DNA of 64,000 bases from Acinetobacter sp. Ac_5812 (GTDB taxonomy: Bacteria; Pseudomonadota; Gammaproteobacteria; Pseudomonadales; Moraxellaceae): positions 369,084-433,083 of the forward strand of contig NZ_LXUK01000022.1 in the NCBI RefSeq assembly GCF_013072695.1. Reading direction: 5' to 3'. Each line of letters begins with the position of its first letter. Position 1 is the first letter of the stretch. Position numbers and translations under genes: made by a program. Of the stretch, positions 41,824-50,517 are shown in pieces. Under the pieces are notes generated by a model that did not search any database, had not been told where the DNA came from, and saw only the letters and a program-made list of their open reading frames with translations.

Positions 41824-42519
41824 ATGAAAATATTACTAGTCGAAGATGAGCAAAAAATAGGGAGTTATCTTAACCAAGCATTATCCGAAGCCGGTTATAT
41901 GATCGACTGGGTCACAGATGAAATAACAGGTAAGCATCTCGCGGTATTGTTTAACGAATATGATTTAGTGGTATTGGATGTCATGTTTGCTGGTTTAAAT
42001 GGCTGGAACATTCTGCATGATGTTGGAAAGAATGGAAAAACTATGCCTATTTTGTTTTTGATTGCACGCGATCAAATAGAAGATCGAATGAAAGGGCTTG
42101 GCCTTTCTTTTACCTTGGTCGAGCTTCTCACACGGATCAAAGGTCTATTGAGTAGAGAGCAGTGGAATCATGAAATCAACCGAATTTGTGTTGCCGACCT
42201 TGAACTTGATTTATGGAAACGTAGTGTCAGCCGAGCGGGACAGCGGATTAATCTTACGGCTCAAGAATATGCTCTGATTGAGCTATTCATGAGTAGACGT
42301 GGAGAGGTCTTACCTAGAGCATTAATCGCGTCACAGATATGGGATATAACCCACGATGCAGACACGAAAATGATTGAAGTAGCGATTAGTCGTTTAAGAA
42401 ATAAGATTGACCGTAATTTTCTTCCTAAACTCATCCATAATATTTACGGAATGGGTTACGTATTGGCAGAATGGCATGGGGCACTAAAAAGTAAAGAAAA
42501 AGAAGATGTTCTTGAATGA
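41824..42519 (+). CDS. Decayed CopR/CusR-like response regulator
   Basis: 231 residues from ATG at 41824. Receiver domain keeps the acidic pocket (VEDE, residues 6-9) and phospho-acceptor Asp52 (VLDVMF), but the conserved Thr is Ile80 (FLIARD) and about 10 residues carrying the ADDYLVKPF block with the invariant Lys are missing between GLGL (91-94) and LVELL. The C-terminal OmpR-type winged helix (about 125-225) is intact. No sensor kinase follows. It may still bind DNA but should not signal normally; a gene on its way out. Confidence 0.8.
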   Translation: MKILLVEDEQKIGSYLNQALSEAGYMIDWVTDEITGKHLAVLFNEYDLVVLDVMFAGLNGWNILHDVGKNGKTMPILFLIARDQIEDRMKGLGLSFTLVELLTRIKGLLSREQWNHEINRICVADLELDLWKRSVSRAGQRINLTAQEYALIELFMSRRGEVLPRALIASQIWDITHDADTKMIEVAISRLRNKIDRNFLPKLIHNIYGMGYVLAEWHGALKSKEKEDVLE

Positions 42520-42638
42520 GCATGACTCAATATTAAATTCTTTGCTTAGAAATAAATTTGTCAGCCAAGTGACAACTTAACTTCATGTTTCGGGTTAAAG
42601 TGATGTTGTTAAGAAATAGAATCCAGCGAGGAAAATCA

Positions 42639-43655
42639 ATGAAAATATGTATTTATGGGGCTGGAAATATTGGATGTTATCTTGGTGGACGATTAGCAGC
42701 AACAGGGTATGATATTGATTTTATTGTACGCCCGAAAATACAACAACAGTTGCAACAGTATGGGTTGACTGTTTCGGACTATCTAGGTGAAGAAAATAGT
42801 GTTCCAGCAAGTAAGCTGCAACTTAGCATTGATCCAAACATTGCTGCTCAAGCTGATATCATTTGTGTCTGTGTAAAGTCTGCCGCAACCGAACAAGTTG
42901 CACATGAGTTAAAAGATATTCTAAAGAAAAAACCCATCATCATTAGTTTTCAGAATGGTTTAAGTAATGTTGGTATTCTAAAACAAGTGTTGTTTGGCCA
43001 TACAATTCTTGAAGGTATGGTCCCTTTTAATGTCGCTGCTTTAGGAAATGGAATTTTTCATCAAGGTACAGAAGGGGCCTTGTATGTAAAAAAACATGCT
43101 GGCTTGAATGAGCTTGTTACCGCATTTAATGGTGCTCAGCTTGAACTGAGACTTGAAGATGATATGCAGGCGATTCAATGGGCAAAGTTATTGCTAAATC
43201 TGAATAACTCAGTGAATGCTTTATCTCAGTTTCCACTTAAACAACAACTTTCAATTCGAGCCTATCGTCAATGTTTGGCAATGGCACAGATGGAAGCCTT
43301 AGGTCTTCTTAAAATTGCTAAAATTCAACCTGCTCAACTGACAGCGATACCAGCACAATTTGTCCCATATGTATTAAAACTGCCAAATTCTATTTTCAAT
43401 CTGCTGAGCAAGAAAATGTTGGCAATTGATCCACTGGCTCGATCTTCAATGGCAGATGATCTTATGGCGGAGAGAGCAACGGAAATTGACTGGATTAATG
43501 GAGAGGTTGTTCGTTTAGCAACGCAACTAAATTTAAAAGCGCCAATCAATCAAAAGCTGATTGAGTTAATTAAACAAGCTGAAATCACACCAAAAGCATG
43601 GCCGGCCAAAGCACTTAGAAATCAGTTGGAAGCAGTGAATAAAGTTGGAGCTTAA
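42639..43655 (+). CDS. panE: 2-dehydropantoate 2-reductase
   Basis: 338 residues from ATG at 42639 (gagga upstream). N-terminal NADPH-binding GAGNIGCYLGGRLAATG, then IICVCVKS and SFQNGLSN; C-terminal domain has KLLLNLNNSVNALS (catalytic Lys region) and SSMADDLMAERATEIDWINGEV, the PanE signature. Reduces ketopantoate to pantoate for CoA synthesis. Paralogues exist in Acinetobacter, so this may be an ApbA/PanE-family reductase of different substrate. Confidence 0.83.
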   Translation: MKICIYGAGNIGCYLGGRLAATGYDIDFIVRPKIQQQLQQYGLTVSDYLGEENSVPASKLQLSIDPNIAAQADIICVCVKSAATEQVAHELKDILKKKPIIISFQNGLSNVGILKQVLFGHTILEGMVPFNVAALGNGIFHQGTEGALYVKKHAGLNELVTAFNGAQLELRLEDDMQAIQWAKLLLNLNNSVNALSQFPLKQQLSIRAYRQCLAMAQMEALGLLKIAKIQPAQLTAIPAQFVPYVLKLPNSIFNLLSKKMLAIDPLARSSMADDLMAERATEIDWINGEVVRLATQLNLKAPINQKLIELIKQAEITPKAWPAKALRNQLEAVNKVGA

Positions 43656-43689
43656 AAAAAGCCATAGCATGTTCTTTTATACTATGGCT
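43653..43689 (-). terminator. Terminator of the BASS transporter gene
   Basis: agccatag / ctatggct stem; on the minus strand it is followed by a run of seven T. Shared hairpin between convergent panE and the transporter gene. Confidence 0.7.
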
Positions 43690-43706
43690 GTGATGATTTG
43701 AAAAAG

Positions 43707-44579
43707 TTAAGCTTTTATCGTTTCCTGAGCGCCAAATCGCGTAATCAAAGTTCCAAAAATAGTTGCGAAAATATACATAAAGATTGAATAGACTGCAGCA
43801 GGCATGGCAATGGTCGTGCTTGCCATAATGGTGAGTGCAATGGTCATGGCCAGCGTACTATTATGAATACCAATCTCAAACGCGCATGCACGAGCTTGAT
43901 AAGAGCTGATCCCAAACAGTCGTGGTACAAAATAACCAACACATAGACTAATTGCACAAAATAAGGCAGTTGCAAAGCCAATTTGCCCGATATATTCGAT
44001 CAGATTATTTCGTTCTTTGATAATTGCACCCAAAATAATAATCAGAAGAAAAACCACAGCGAAAATACGCACAGGGCGGTTCAGTTTTTCTGCGGTATGC
44101 GGCGCATAATGACGGATCAACATCCCAATACAAACAGGGACCAGAATGATGGCAAAGACTTGCAGGACTTTTGCAAATTGTAGTCCGACTTGTTGGCCTT
44201 CATTCATAAAATGCAGGATCGAGAAATTGACAATAAACGGTAAAAAAATGGCGGCAATAATGGCATTAATTGCGGTTAACGTAATATTTAGTGCGATATC
44301 ACCTTTATATAAATAGCTGAATAGATTTGCGGTTGATCCACCTGGAGAAGCTGCAAGTAACATCAAACCGACTGCCAGAAGTGGCGGTAAAGCCAATATT
44401 TTGCAAATTAAAAATGCAATGCCGACCAATAAAATAAGCTGACAAAACAAAGCAATGATCACCGCTTTGGGATGTTTACTCACCCGTGCAAAGTCTTTGA
44501 GTGTGAGCTCCAAACCTAGCCCAGCCATGACAATCGCCAAAGCGATAGGTAGAAAAAGTGTGATTAGTCCAGAATCCAT
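43707..44579 (-). CDS. Bile acid:sodium symporter (BASS) family transporter
   Basis: 290 residues with nine or ten transmembrane helices and the family motif LAASPGGSTANLFSYL (sodium/substrate site, about residues 78-93) plus FEIGIHNSTLAMTIAL. Uses the sodium gradient to import an organic anion. Convergent with panE; the Salmonella BASS member PanS takes up ketopantoate, so ketopantoate is an attractive but unproven substrate. Confidence 0.88.
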   Translation of the reverse strand: MDSGLITLFLPIALAIVMAGLGLELTLKDFARVSKHPKAVIIALFCQLILLVGIAFLICKILALPPLLAVGLMLLAASPGGSTANLFSYLYKGDIALNITLTAINAIIAAIFLPFIVNFSILHFMNEGQQVGLQFAKVLQVFAIILVPVCIGMLIRHYAPHTAEKLNRPVRIFAVVFLLIIILGAIIKERNNLIEYIGQIGFATALFCAISLCVGYFVPRLFGISSYQARACAFEIGIHNSTLAMTIALTIMASTTIAMPAAVYSIFMYIFATIFGTLITRFGAQETIKA

Positions 44580-44819
44580 AAGCAGTCCTTCTTTTTTAGA
44601 TCAATATTATTTTTCCAATTTTCTGGTTGTTTTGTCTGATCAGATTACAACTTATCGGTATCTAAGTTGATATAGTTCACATCTGAACAAGACCTATAAA
44701 CAGCAGTATTTAGCAATACTTTAAATTTTTACGATGCAAAGAATGAATTAGCACATTTAGGTTATTAATTCTAATGATTTCTTTAGCTTAAATACTTTAT
44801 TCACTTTTGCAAAAACTAT

Positions 44820-44837
44820 TTGTGCGATAGCGCACAA
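44820..44837. promoter_or_regulatory. 18-bp inverted repeat, candidate operator
   Basis: ttgtgcg-atag-cgcacaa lies in the 700-bp spacer between the BASS transporter and the efflux operon. GC-rich arms in an AT-rich region suggest a regulator site; the regulator is unknown. Confidence 0.4.
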
Positions 44838-44884
44838 TTTGATTGAATTAAAATATAAAAATTAATAGGAGAAAAATAACTTTT

Positions 44885-45059
44885 TTGCAAAAATTACATT
44901 TCTATAACGCTTTGAGTTTTTAGCATTACCACATTTTTATGTTCAGGTAGTGATGAAAATGACCAAAGAATTAAACTCAATGGTAAAAATAATAGTGAAG
45001 CTGAATTTAATAATTTATTTAAATTAAACAATAGCATAGGTTTATTTTTTTACAAATGA
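44885..45059 (+). pseudogene. Remnant of a small lipoprotein-like gene
   Basis: Behind an aggag motif a TTG-initiated frame reads QKLHFYNALSF, stops, and continues one frame over as SITTFLCSGSDENDQRIKLNGKNNS... to a stop at 45057-45059. Removing one T from the T5 run near 44921 would join them. The FLC-SGSDEND part resembles a degraded lipobox. Low-confidence decayed gene; the rest of 44580-45276 shows only AT-rich spacer. Confidence 0.3.
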
Positions 45060-45276
45060 AAACACGAATCATTTGTGCTTGTGCTAGAATTTCACAAATC
45101 TTTCATAAAAGCTTTATACCATTCGAACAATTGGCAGAAATAGAAAAATGATATGCATAAATGGTCAATGACATATTATTCCATTAAGAATGATAATTTG
45201 CGCCAATTATTACATTGTAACTATTTATTTATACATAATTAAGTGAAAAGTTACGTGAAAAGATGACCATTTAACC

Positions 45277-46383
45277 GTGGCTCAAAATAAAAACTCTATA
45301 TTACAAAATAGCGGAATAAATATGGATAACGTAGCTCAGCTCGAAACTGATACTAATTTCCAAAGTCGAAAAAAAATAACTTGGGTTGTGTTTAGTGTAC
45401 TCATCTTATTTCTGATCTTAGGCATCGCGTATTATTTTTTGGTCTATAGATTCTATCAATCTACCGATAATGCCTATGTTCAAGCTGATGTCACTTGGGT
45501 GATGCCAAAAATCTCAGGTGAAGTCGTTGAATTGATTATTAATGACAATCAGTTTGTGAAAAAAGGAGAGGCTTTGGCTATTTTAGATCATCGTGATTAT
45601 CAGGCACGTTATGATCAGGCGAAATCAGTTGTCACCTTAAAACAAGCTGCGCTTGCTGTGCAGCAACAGAATGAAAAGTCCGCAAAATCATCGATTAGTG
45701 AAGCTAATAGTGGTGTGGTTGCTGCCCAAGCAGATTTATCTCGCTTGAAAAAAGATTTCAATCGTTATCAAGATTTGCTTAAAGACGGGGTGATTACCCG
45801 ACAAAATTTTGAAGGCATACAATCCCAATATTTAACGGCTCAGGCACAGCTGAGTAAAGCACAGGCAACGGTGAATGCTGCTGAAGCTCAATTGGGTAGC
45901 TTACAAGCCAGCCGTGCGCAATTACTGGCAGATATTCAGAATGCCAATGCGACTTTAGACCTGTATCAAATTGATCTTTCGTCCTCAAAAGTGATTAGTC
46001 CTGTTACAGGAAAAGTCGGCAGTCTTTCGATTCAGAAAGGTTCACGTGTTTCACCGCAAACACGTTTAATGGCGATTATTCCTGAGAAAAGTTTGTATAT
46101 ACAAGCAAACTTCAAAGAAACCCAAATCGAAAAAATGCATATTGGACAAGAAGTTAAATTAAAAATAGATGCTTATCCAAGTCTGACCTACACAGGGAAA
46201 ATTGAAAGCTTTTCTCCTGCATCTGGTGCAACTTTTTCCTTGATGCCACCCGATAATGCGACAGGGAATTTTAATAAAGTGGTGCAACGTATCCCTGTGC
46301 GGATTGCAATTGATTCGAGTCCACATATTGATCTTATAAAACCTGGAATGTCCGTCAGCGCGACTGTTGATTTAAGAACTTAA
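45277..46383 (+). CDS. HlyD/EmrA-type membrane fusion protein
   Basis: 368 residues from GTG at 45277; ATG at 45322 (MDNVAQLETD, gga 8 nt upstream) is equally likely. One N-terminal transmembrane helix (FSVLILFLILGIAYYFLV), biotinyl-lipoyl hairpin halves (STDNAYVQADVTWVMPKISGEV and KVISPVTGKVGSLSIQKGSRV), and an alpha-helical hairpin between. Bridges an inner-membrane pump to a TolC-type channel. The EmrB-type pump follows 25 bp later and a TolC-type gene lies within the same cluster. Confidence 0.9.
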   Translation: MAQNKNSILQNSGINMDNVAQLETDTNFQSRKKITWVVFSVLILFLILGIAYYFLVYRFYQSTDNAYVQADVTWVMPKISGEVVELIINDNQFVKKGEALAILDHRDYQARYDQAKSVVTLKQAALAVQQQNEKSAKSSISEANSGVVAAQADLSRLKKDFNRYQDLLKDGVITRQNFEGIQSQYLTAQAQLSKAQATVNAAEAQLGSLQASRAQLLADIQNANATLDLYQIDLSSSKVISPVTGKVGSLSIQKGSRVSPQTRLMAIIPEKSLYIQANFKETQIEKMHIGQEVKLKIDAYPSLTYTGKIESFSPASGATFSLMPPDNATGNFNKVVQRIPVRIAIDSSPHIDLIKPGMSVSATVDLRT

Positions 46384-46408
46384 TCAGAAAAGTTTTGGGT
46401 ATAAGAAA

Positions 46409-47956
46409 ATGAATAAACCGAACCAAGATGAGTGGAAGTTTGCGCCAAAAACAGCTTGGCTGATTTTTGCTGCCATGATTTTTGGTAATTTCATGGCAAT
46501 TCTGGATATTCAAATTGTTGCAAGTTCTTTGAATGAAGTACAGGCAGGCATGAGTGCTAGCCGTTATGAAGTGACATGGGTGCAAACGGTTTATTTGATT
46601 GCTGAAATTATTGCCATTCCAATGTCCAGTATTGTGTCTCGGGTGCTCTCGACTCGAATTTATTACACCATTTGTGCGATCGGATTCACCATTAGTTCTT
46701 TACTGTGTGCTTTGGCATGGAATCTAGAAAGTCTGTTGGTTTTCCGCGCAATTCAGGGTTTTATGGGTGGCGGTATGATCCCTACCTCAATGACGGCATT
46801 ATATCTGCTGTTCCCTGAAGCAAAACGTGCTTTGCCATTGGTGATGTTTGGCATGATCAGTACCTTAGGTCCTGCCATTGGTCCAACCATAGGTGGATGG
46901 TTGACCAATAACTTTTCATGGCACTGGATGTTCCTGATTAACATCATCCCTGGTATTTTGATTGCGACGATTATTTACTCTGGTCCAAATATAGATCGCG
47001 CCAATTATTCACTCATCAAAAGCATGGACTGGTTCAGCCTGATTGGTATGGCCATGTTCTTAGGTGGTTTGGAGTATTTCTTGGATGAAGGAGCGCGACA
47101 TGATTGGCTCGCTGATACAGGTGTCCGTGTTGCTTTTATCATTTGCCTGATTGGTGGCATGATCTTCTTCTCACGCAGTTTTACCCAACCCAAACCACTC
47201 TTAGATTTGAGTGTATTTAAAAACAAAAACTTCACTTTAAGCTGCATCATTACGTTTGTGATTGGTATGGCCTTATATGGCTTGGGCTATATGATTCCTG
47301 TGTTTCTTGGGCAAGTCCGAGAAATGAACAGCAGTCAAATCGGACATATCATGATGGTGACAGGGATTGTGATGTTCTGCTTTGCACCTTTCCTTGCATG
47401 GTTAATTCCAAACTTTGATACCCGAAAAACCGTATTTGTTGGCATGATCTTGGCGGGTTTTGGGGTCTGGCTTAATTCACATCTCAGTATCCACAGTGAT
47501 TATGACTTTATGTTCTGGCCACAAATTTATCGTGGCATTGGTCTGATGATTTGTTTGATCGTGGTCTCACATTTGGCAATGAGTACGCTGCCATTAACCA
47601 AAGTTGCCGATGCCAGTGGTATTTATAACCTGATGCGCAATATTGGTGGTGCTGTTGGATTGGCATTGATCAACTCCTCGCTAGATTGGTTGACTGCAAT
47701 ACACGTAACTCAATTGAATCAATATATGAACCCACAGAACTGGATCTTCATTGAGAGATTAGACCAATTAACAGCGCAATACCAAGAGGTTGGGAGTAAT
47801 GCTCAACAAATCGCGCTCAGTGTGATTTACCGTGATATTCACTACCAAGCACTCACGTCAAGCTTCAATGATTTATTACGTATGTTGGCCATCATCATGT
47901 TTGTGGCGGCTTTCTTAACCATTTTTATGGATAGGGGGAAGAAAATGGATATGTAG
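46409..47956 (+). CDS. DHA2-family MFS exporter (EmrB-like)
   Basis: 515 residues, 14 predicted transmembrane helices. DHA2 motifs include LDIQIVASSLNEVQ (helix 1), the A-like loop after helix 2, and motif C GMISTLGPAIGPTIGGWL in helix 5. Proton-driven drug/acid export through the partner membrane fusion protein. Its neighbours suggest a dedicated export role for a product made by the GH3/GNAT enzymes rather than general drug efflux. Confidence 0.92.
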   Translation: MNKPNQDEWKFAPKTAWLIFAAMIFGNFMAILDIQIVASSLNEVQAGMSASRYEVTWVQTVYLIAEIIAIPMSSIVSRVLSTRIYYTICAIGFTISSLLCALAWNLESLLVFRAIQGFMGGGMIPTSMTALYLLFPEAKRALPLVMFGMISTLGPAIGPTIGGWLTNNFSWHWMFLINIIPGILIATIIYSGPNIDRANYSLIKSMDWFSLIGMAMFLGGLEYFLDEGARHDWLADTGVRVAFIICLIGGMIFFSRSFTQPKPLLDLSVFKNKNFTLSCIITFVIGMALYGLGYMIPVFLGQVREMNSSQIGHIMMVTGIVMFCFAPFLAWLIPNFDTRKTVFVGMILAGFGVWLNSHLSIHSDYDFMFWPQIYRGIGLMICLIVVSHLAMSTLPLTKVADASGIYNLMRNIGGAVGLALINSSLDWLTAIHVTQLNQYMNPQNWIFIERLDQLTAQYQEVGSNAQQIALSVIYRDIHYQALTSSFNDLLRMLAIIMFVAAFLTIFMDRGKKMDM

Positions 47957-48112
47957 ATATTTAATGCTAGAGGGTTGTTTCATATAACGAAAAAATAATC
48001 GGGGCATCGTATACAACAACATACCCCGTCATAAAAAGAACAGCGATATGAGTTTTTATATTTCTTTATGAGATAGGGGAACGTGTATATCCAAATTTAG
48101 AGGTTGAAGCAG

Positions 48113-48934
48113 ATGATTAATACAACATATAAACTGATTTCAAGATTCAACAATAAAGAATCTACCTATGGTCAATATGTCGAGAAAGAACAAATCGATA
48201 TTGATCGGCTAAAAGTCATGTATTCGATTTACGAGCAATATTATGAAAATACCAAGTTTTCCATCTTTGCGGATGATTTCAAAAAGAAAAGTGGTGCCAT
48301 CTTAATCTTTAACTCGGAAACCGATGAAATTGTTGGTTTTTCCACTGTGGTTGTTCAGCATTTTTATCTGAATGGTAAGGACTACACGGTTCTATTTAGT
48401 GGTGACACCGTTATCCTTAGAGCATATTGGGGCACACGTACATTGCAAAGTACCATGCTCAAGCTGATGATTAAATTACGTGTCAAATACCCCTTTAACG
48501 AACTGTATTGGTTATTGATTTCCAAAGGTTATAAAACCTATTTACTACTCGCCAATAACTATTATGTGTATTACCCAAATATCAATGACGAGAACCAGCA
48601 CCTTTCTAGTGTGATTGAACATTACTGTGAAAACTTCTTTGGTGAATATTATGATAAAGAAGCTGGTTTATTAAATTTTGGAAATGACTATCAACCACTC
48701 AAAGGTGAAGTGGCTCCGATTACTGAGGAAATGAGAGAGAAAAACCCGAATATTCATTTCTTTGAACAAAAGAATCCAACATGGACTGTCGGCACAGAGC
48801 TACCTTGTATTGGCCGTTTAGGTTGGAAAGATCTTGCACGGTTCCCCGTTAAATTAATGACTAAGCCTGCCAGCAAGGGGCGTTGTGAAGCAGTATTAAA
48901 AAAATCAGTGAATCATCGTGAGGTCTTCCAATGA
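48113..48934 (+). CDS. GNAT-like protein of unknown function, 273 aa
   Basis: ATG at 48113 (gagg about 11 nt upstream; a TTG at 48104 is possible). Alpha/beta protein with SGAILIFNSETDEIVGFSTVVVQHF and VLFSGDTVILRAYWGTRTLQSTML, which look like the beta4-beta5 and acyl-CoA-site helices of GNAT acyltransferases, but a clear acetyl-CoA P-loop is not obvious. Its stop overlaps the GH3 start (ATGA), so the products are made together. Proposed N-acyltransferase, unproven. Confidence 0.5.
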   Translation: MINTTYKLISRFNNKESTYGQYVEKEQIDIDRLKVMYSIYEQYYENTKFSIFADDFKKKSGAILIFNSETDEIVGFSTVVVQHFYLNGKDYTVLFSGDTVILRAYWGTRTLQSTMLKLMIKLRVKYPFNELYWLLISKGYKTYLLLANNYYVYYPNINDENQHLSSVIEHYCENFFGEYYDKEAGLLNFGNDYQPLKGEVAPITEEMREKNPNIHFFEQKNPTWTVGTELPCIGRLGWKDLARFPVKLMTKPASKGRCEAVLKKSVNHREVFQ

Positions 48935-50517
48935 AACATAATGAATGGTTGACCTCGGGATCACACCTGATTTTAAAACAATGGTGTGATGTCTCTGACC
49001 GAGATTTTAAAAAGCAATCTAATCGTCTAGAAGAAACTCAACGTCAAATCCTGAGTTCAATCTTGCAAAGCTCTCATTTTGCAAAAGAACAGAGGGTTCA
49101 TGATTATGCACAATTTGTGAATGCGTTTCCTGCTTCACGTTACGCTGCATGGCGTGAGAATATTCAGCGTTATCGAAACCAAGAATTACAACTCTCAAGC
49201 AGTAAACTAGTTCGTTTCCAGCCAACCAGTGGCTCAAGTGAGCAAATCAAATTTATCCCTTACACCAAACTGTTTTTAGATGAACTAGATCACGCAATTG
49301 CACCATGGATGGCGAGCCTCTATCGTAAATGCCCACAGCTACGTTCAGGTACTCATTATTGGTCTGTTTCATGGTTACCAGAAAGCCAGCGTGAAGTACT
49401 CAAAGATAAAAATCTGAATGATGACAGTGCATTACTGGGTATTGGTAAGCGTATATTATCTAAATTTACCCAAGCGGTGCCGAGCAATGTGGCTTTTGCT
49501 GCCAATGCCGATGATGCGTTATTTGCGACAATTTGTTATCTGGTTGCCAACCGCAATCTGGCCATGATTTCAGTATGGAGTCCAACCTTTGCTTTGCAAC
49601 TTTTAGATCGTTTAGAGGCAATGCAACAAGAAGTCATTGAAGTTTTAGAAACAGGTCGATGGGGAGCGCGTCAAGCTTCATTAAAAGAAGTCAAAGTGCC
49701 ATTCAGTCCAGAAAGTGCAAAGTGTTTGGTTGACAGCTCAAATGGCGAACACATCGATTTTAACACCTTATGGCCTAAATTAAGTTTGGTATCGAGTTGG
49801 GATACTGCAGGTTCCAAAGCTTGGGCAGAAAAACTAAAACAACGTCTGCCATCAGTACAGTTTGAAGGCAAAGGCTTATGGGCAACCGAAGGCGTAGTCA
49901 CTATTCCTTATAATGACTATTATCCATTGGCCTATCAAAGTCATTTCTATGAATTTGAATATTTAGAAGGTGAAAAAACGGGACAAATCATTCCATCTTG
50001 GAAGCTGAAGATTGGGGATGTGGTCAGTCCAATTATCACATCAGGCAATGGTTTATTACGTTATTGCCTTGATGACTGCTTAAGGGTGACCAGTTTTCTG
50101 GAACAAGTACCGTGTTTTGAGTTTCAAGGCCGCCGTTTTGGGGTGGATTTAGTCGGAGAGAAGCTTGCCCCAGAAACGGCACAACAGTTGCTTTCACAAC
50201 TGAATGAAACCGACTCTAAAGCAATCTCGTTGTTGGCGATTGATACTGAGCAACAAGTTAAGCCATTCTATTGTGTTTTGTTTGAGGGTGAGATTCATCA
50301 CAGTATTAATGATGATTATATTGATCAAATTTTGCGTCAAAACTTTCATTATGAGCTGGCACGTAATCTTGGACAATTGGATCAACCTCAGATTCGTCAA
50401 GCCAATAACGGTTGGAATGCTTATAAAAAGTTGGTGATGTTTGACGGCATTATCGAAGGTAATATTAAGCCTGAGCCGTTAAAGAAAATCACCCTGAATA
50501 GTTTGGAACAACTATGA
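48931..50517 (+). CDS. GH3-family acyl-adenylate/amido synthetase
   Basis: 528 residues. ANL-like P-loop TSGSSEQIKFIPYT (about 99-112), ISVWSPTFALQLLDRLE and VVTIPYNDYYPLAYQSHFYEFEY match the GH3 auxin-responsive promoter family. Plant GH3 enzymes adenylate a carboxylic acid and join it to an amino acid; bacterial members are poorly known. Start coupled by ATGA to the GNAT-like gene, stop by ATGA to the TolC-type gene. Suggests synthesis of an exported acyl-amino-acid. Confidence 0.85.
   Translation: MKHNEWLTSGSHLILKQWCDVSDRDFKKQSNRLEETQRQILSSILQSSHFAKEQRVHDYAQFVNAFPASRYAAWRENIQRYRNQELQLSSSKLVRFQPTSGSSEQIKFIPYTKLFLDELDHAIAPWMASLYRKCPQLRSGTHYWSVSWLPESQREVLKDKNLNDDSALLGIGKRILSKFTQAVPSNVAFAANADDALFATICYLVANRNLAMISVWSPTFALQLLDRLEAMQQEVIEVLETGRWGARQASLKEVKVPFSPESAKCLVDSSNGEHIDFNTLWPKLSLVSSWDTAGSKAWAEKLKQRLPSVQFEGKGLWATEGVVTIPYNDYYPLAYQSHFYEFEYLEGEKTGQIIPSWKLKIGDVVSPIITSGNGLLRYCLDDCLRVTSFLEQVPCFEFQGRRFGVDLVGEKLAPETAQQLLSQLNETDSKAISLLAIDTEQQVKPFYCVLFEGEIHHSINDDYIDQILRQNFHYELARNLGQLDQPQIRQANNGWNAYKKLVMFDGIIEGNIKPEPLKKITLNSLEQL

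Noticed and set aside
48000-48050. Terminator between the EmrB-like and GNAT-like genes
   Set aside because: ggggca/taccccg arms do not form a continuous stem and no T-run follows, so I did not call it; whether one transcript spans both parts remains open.
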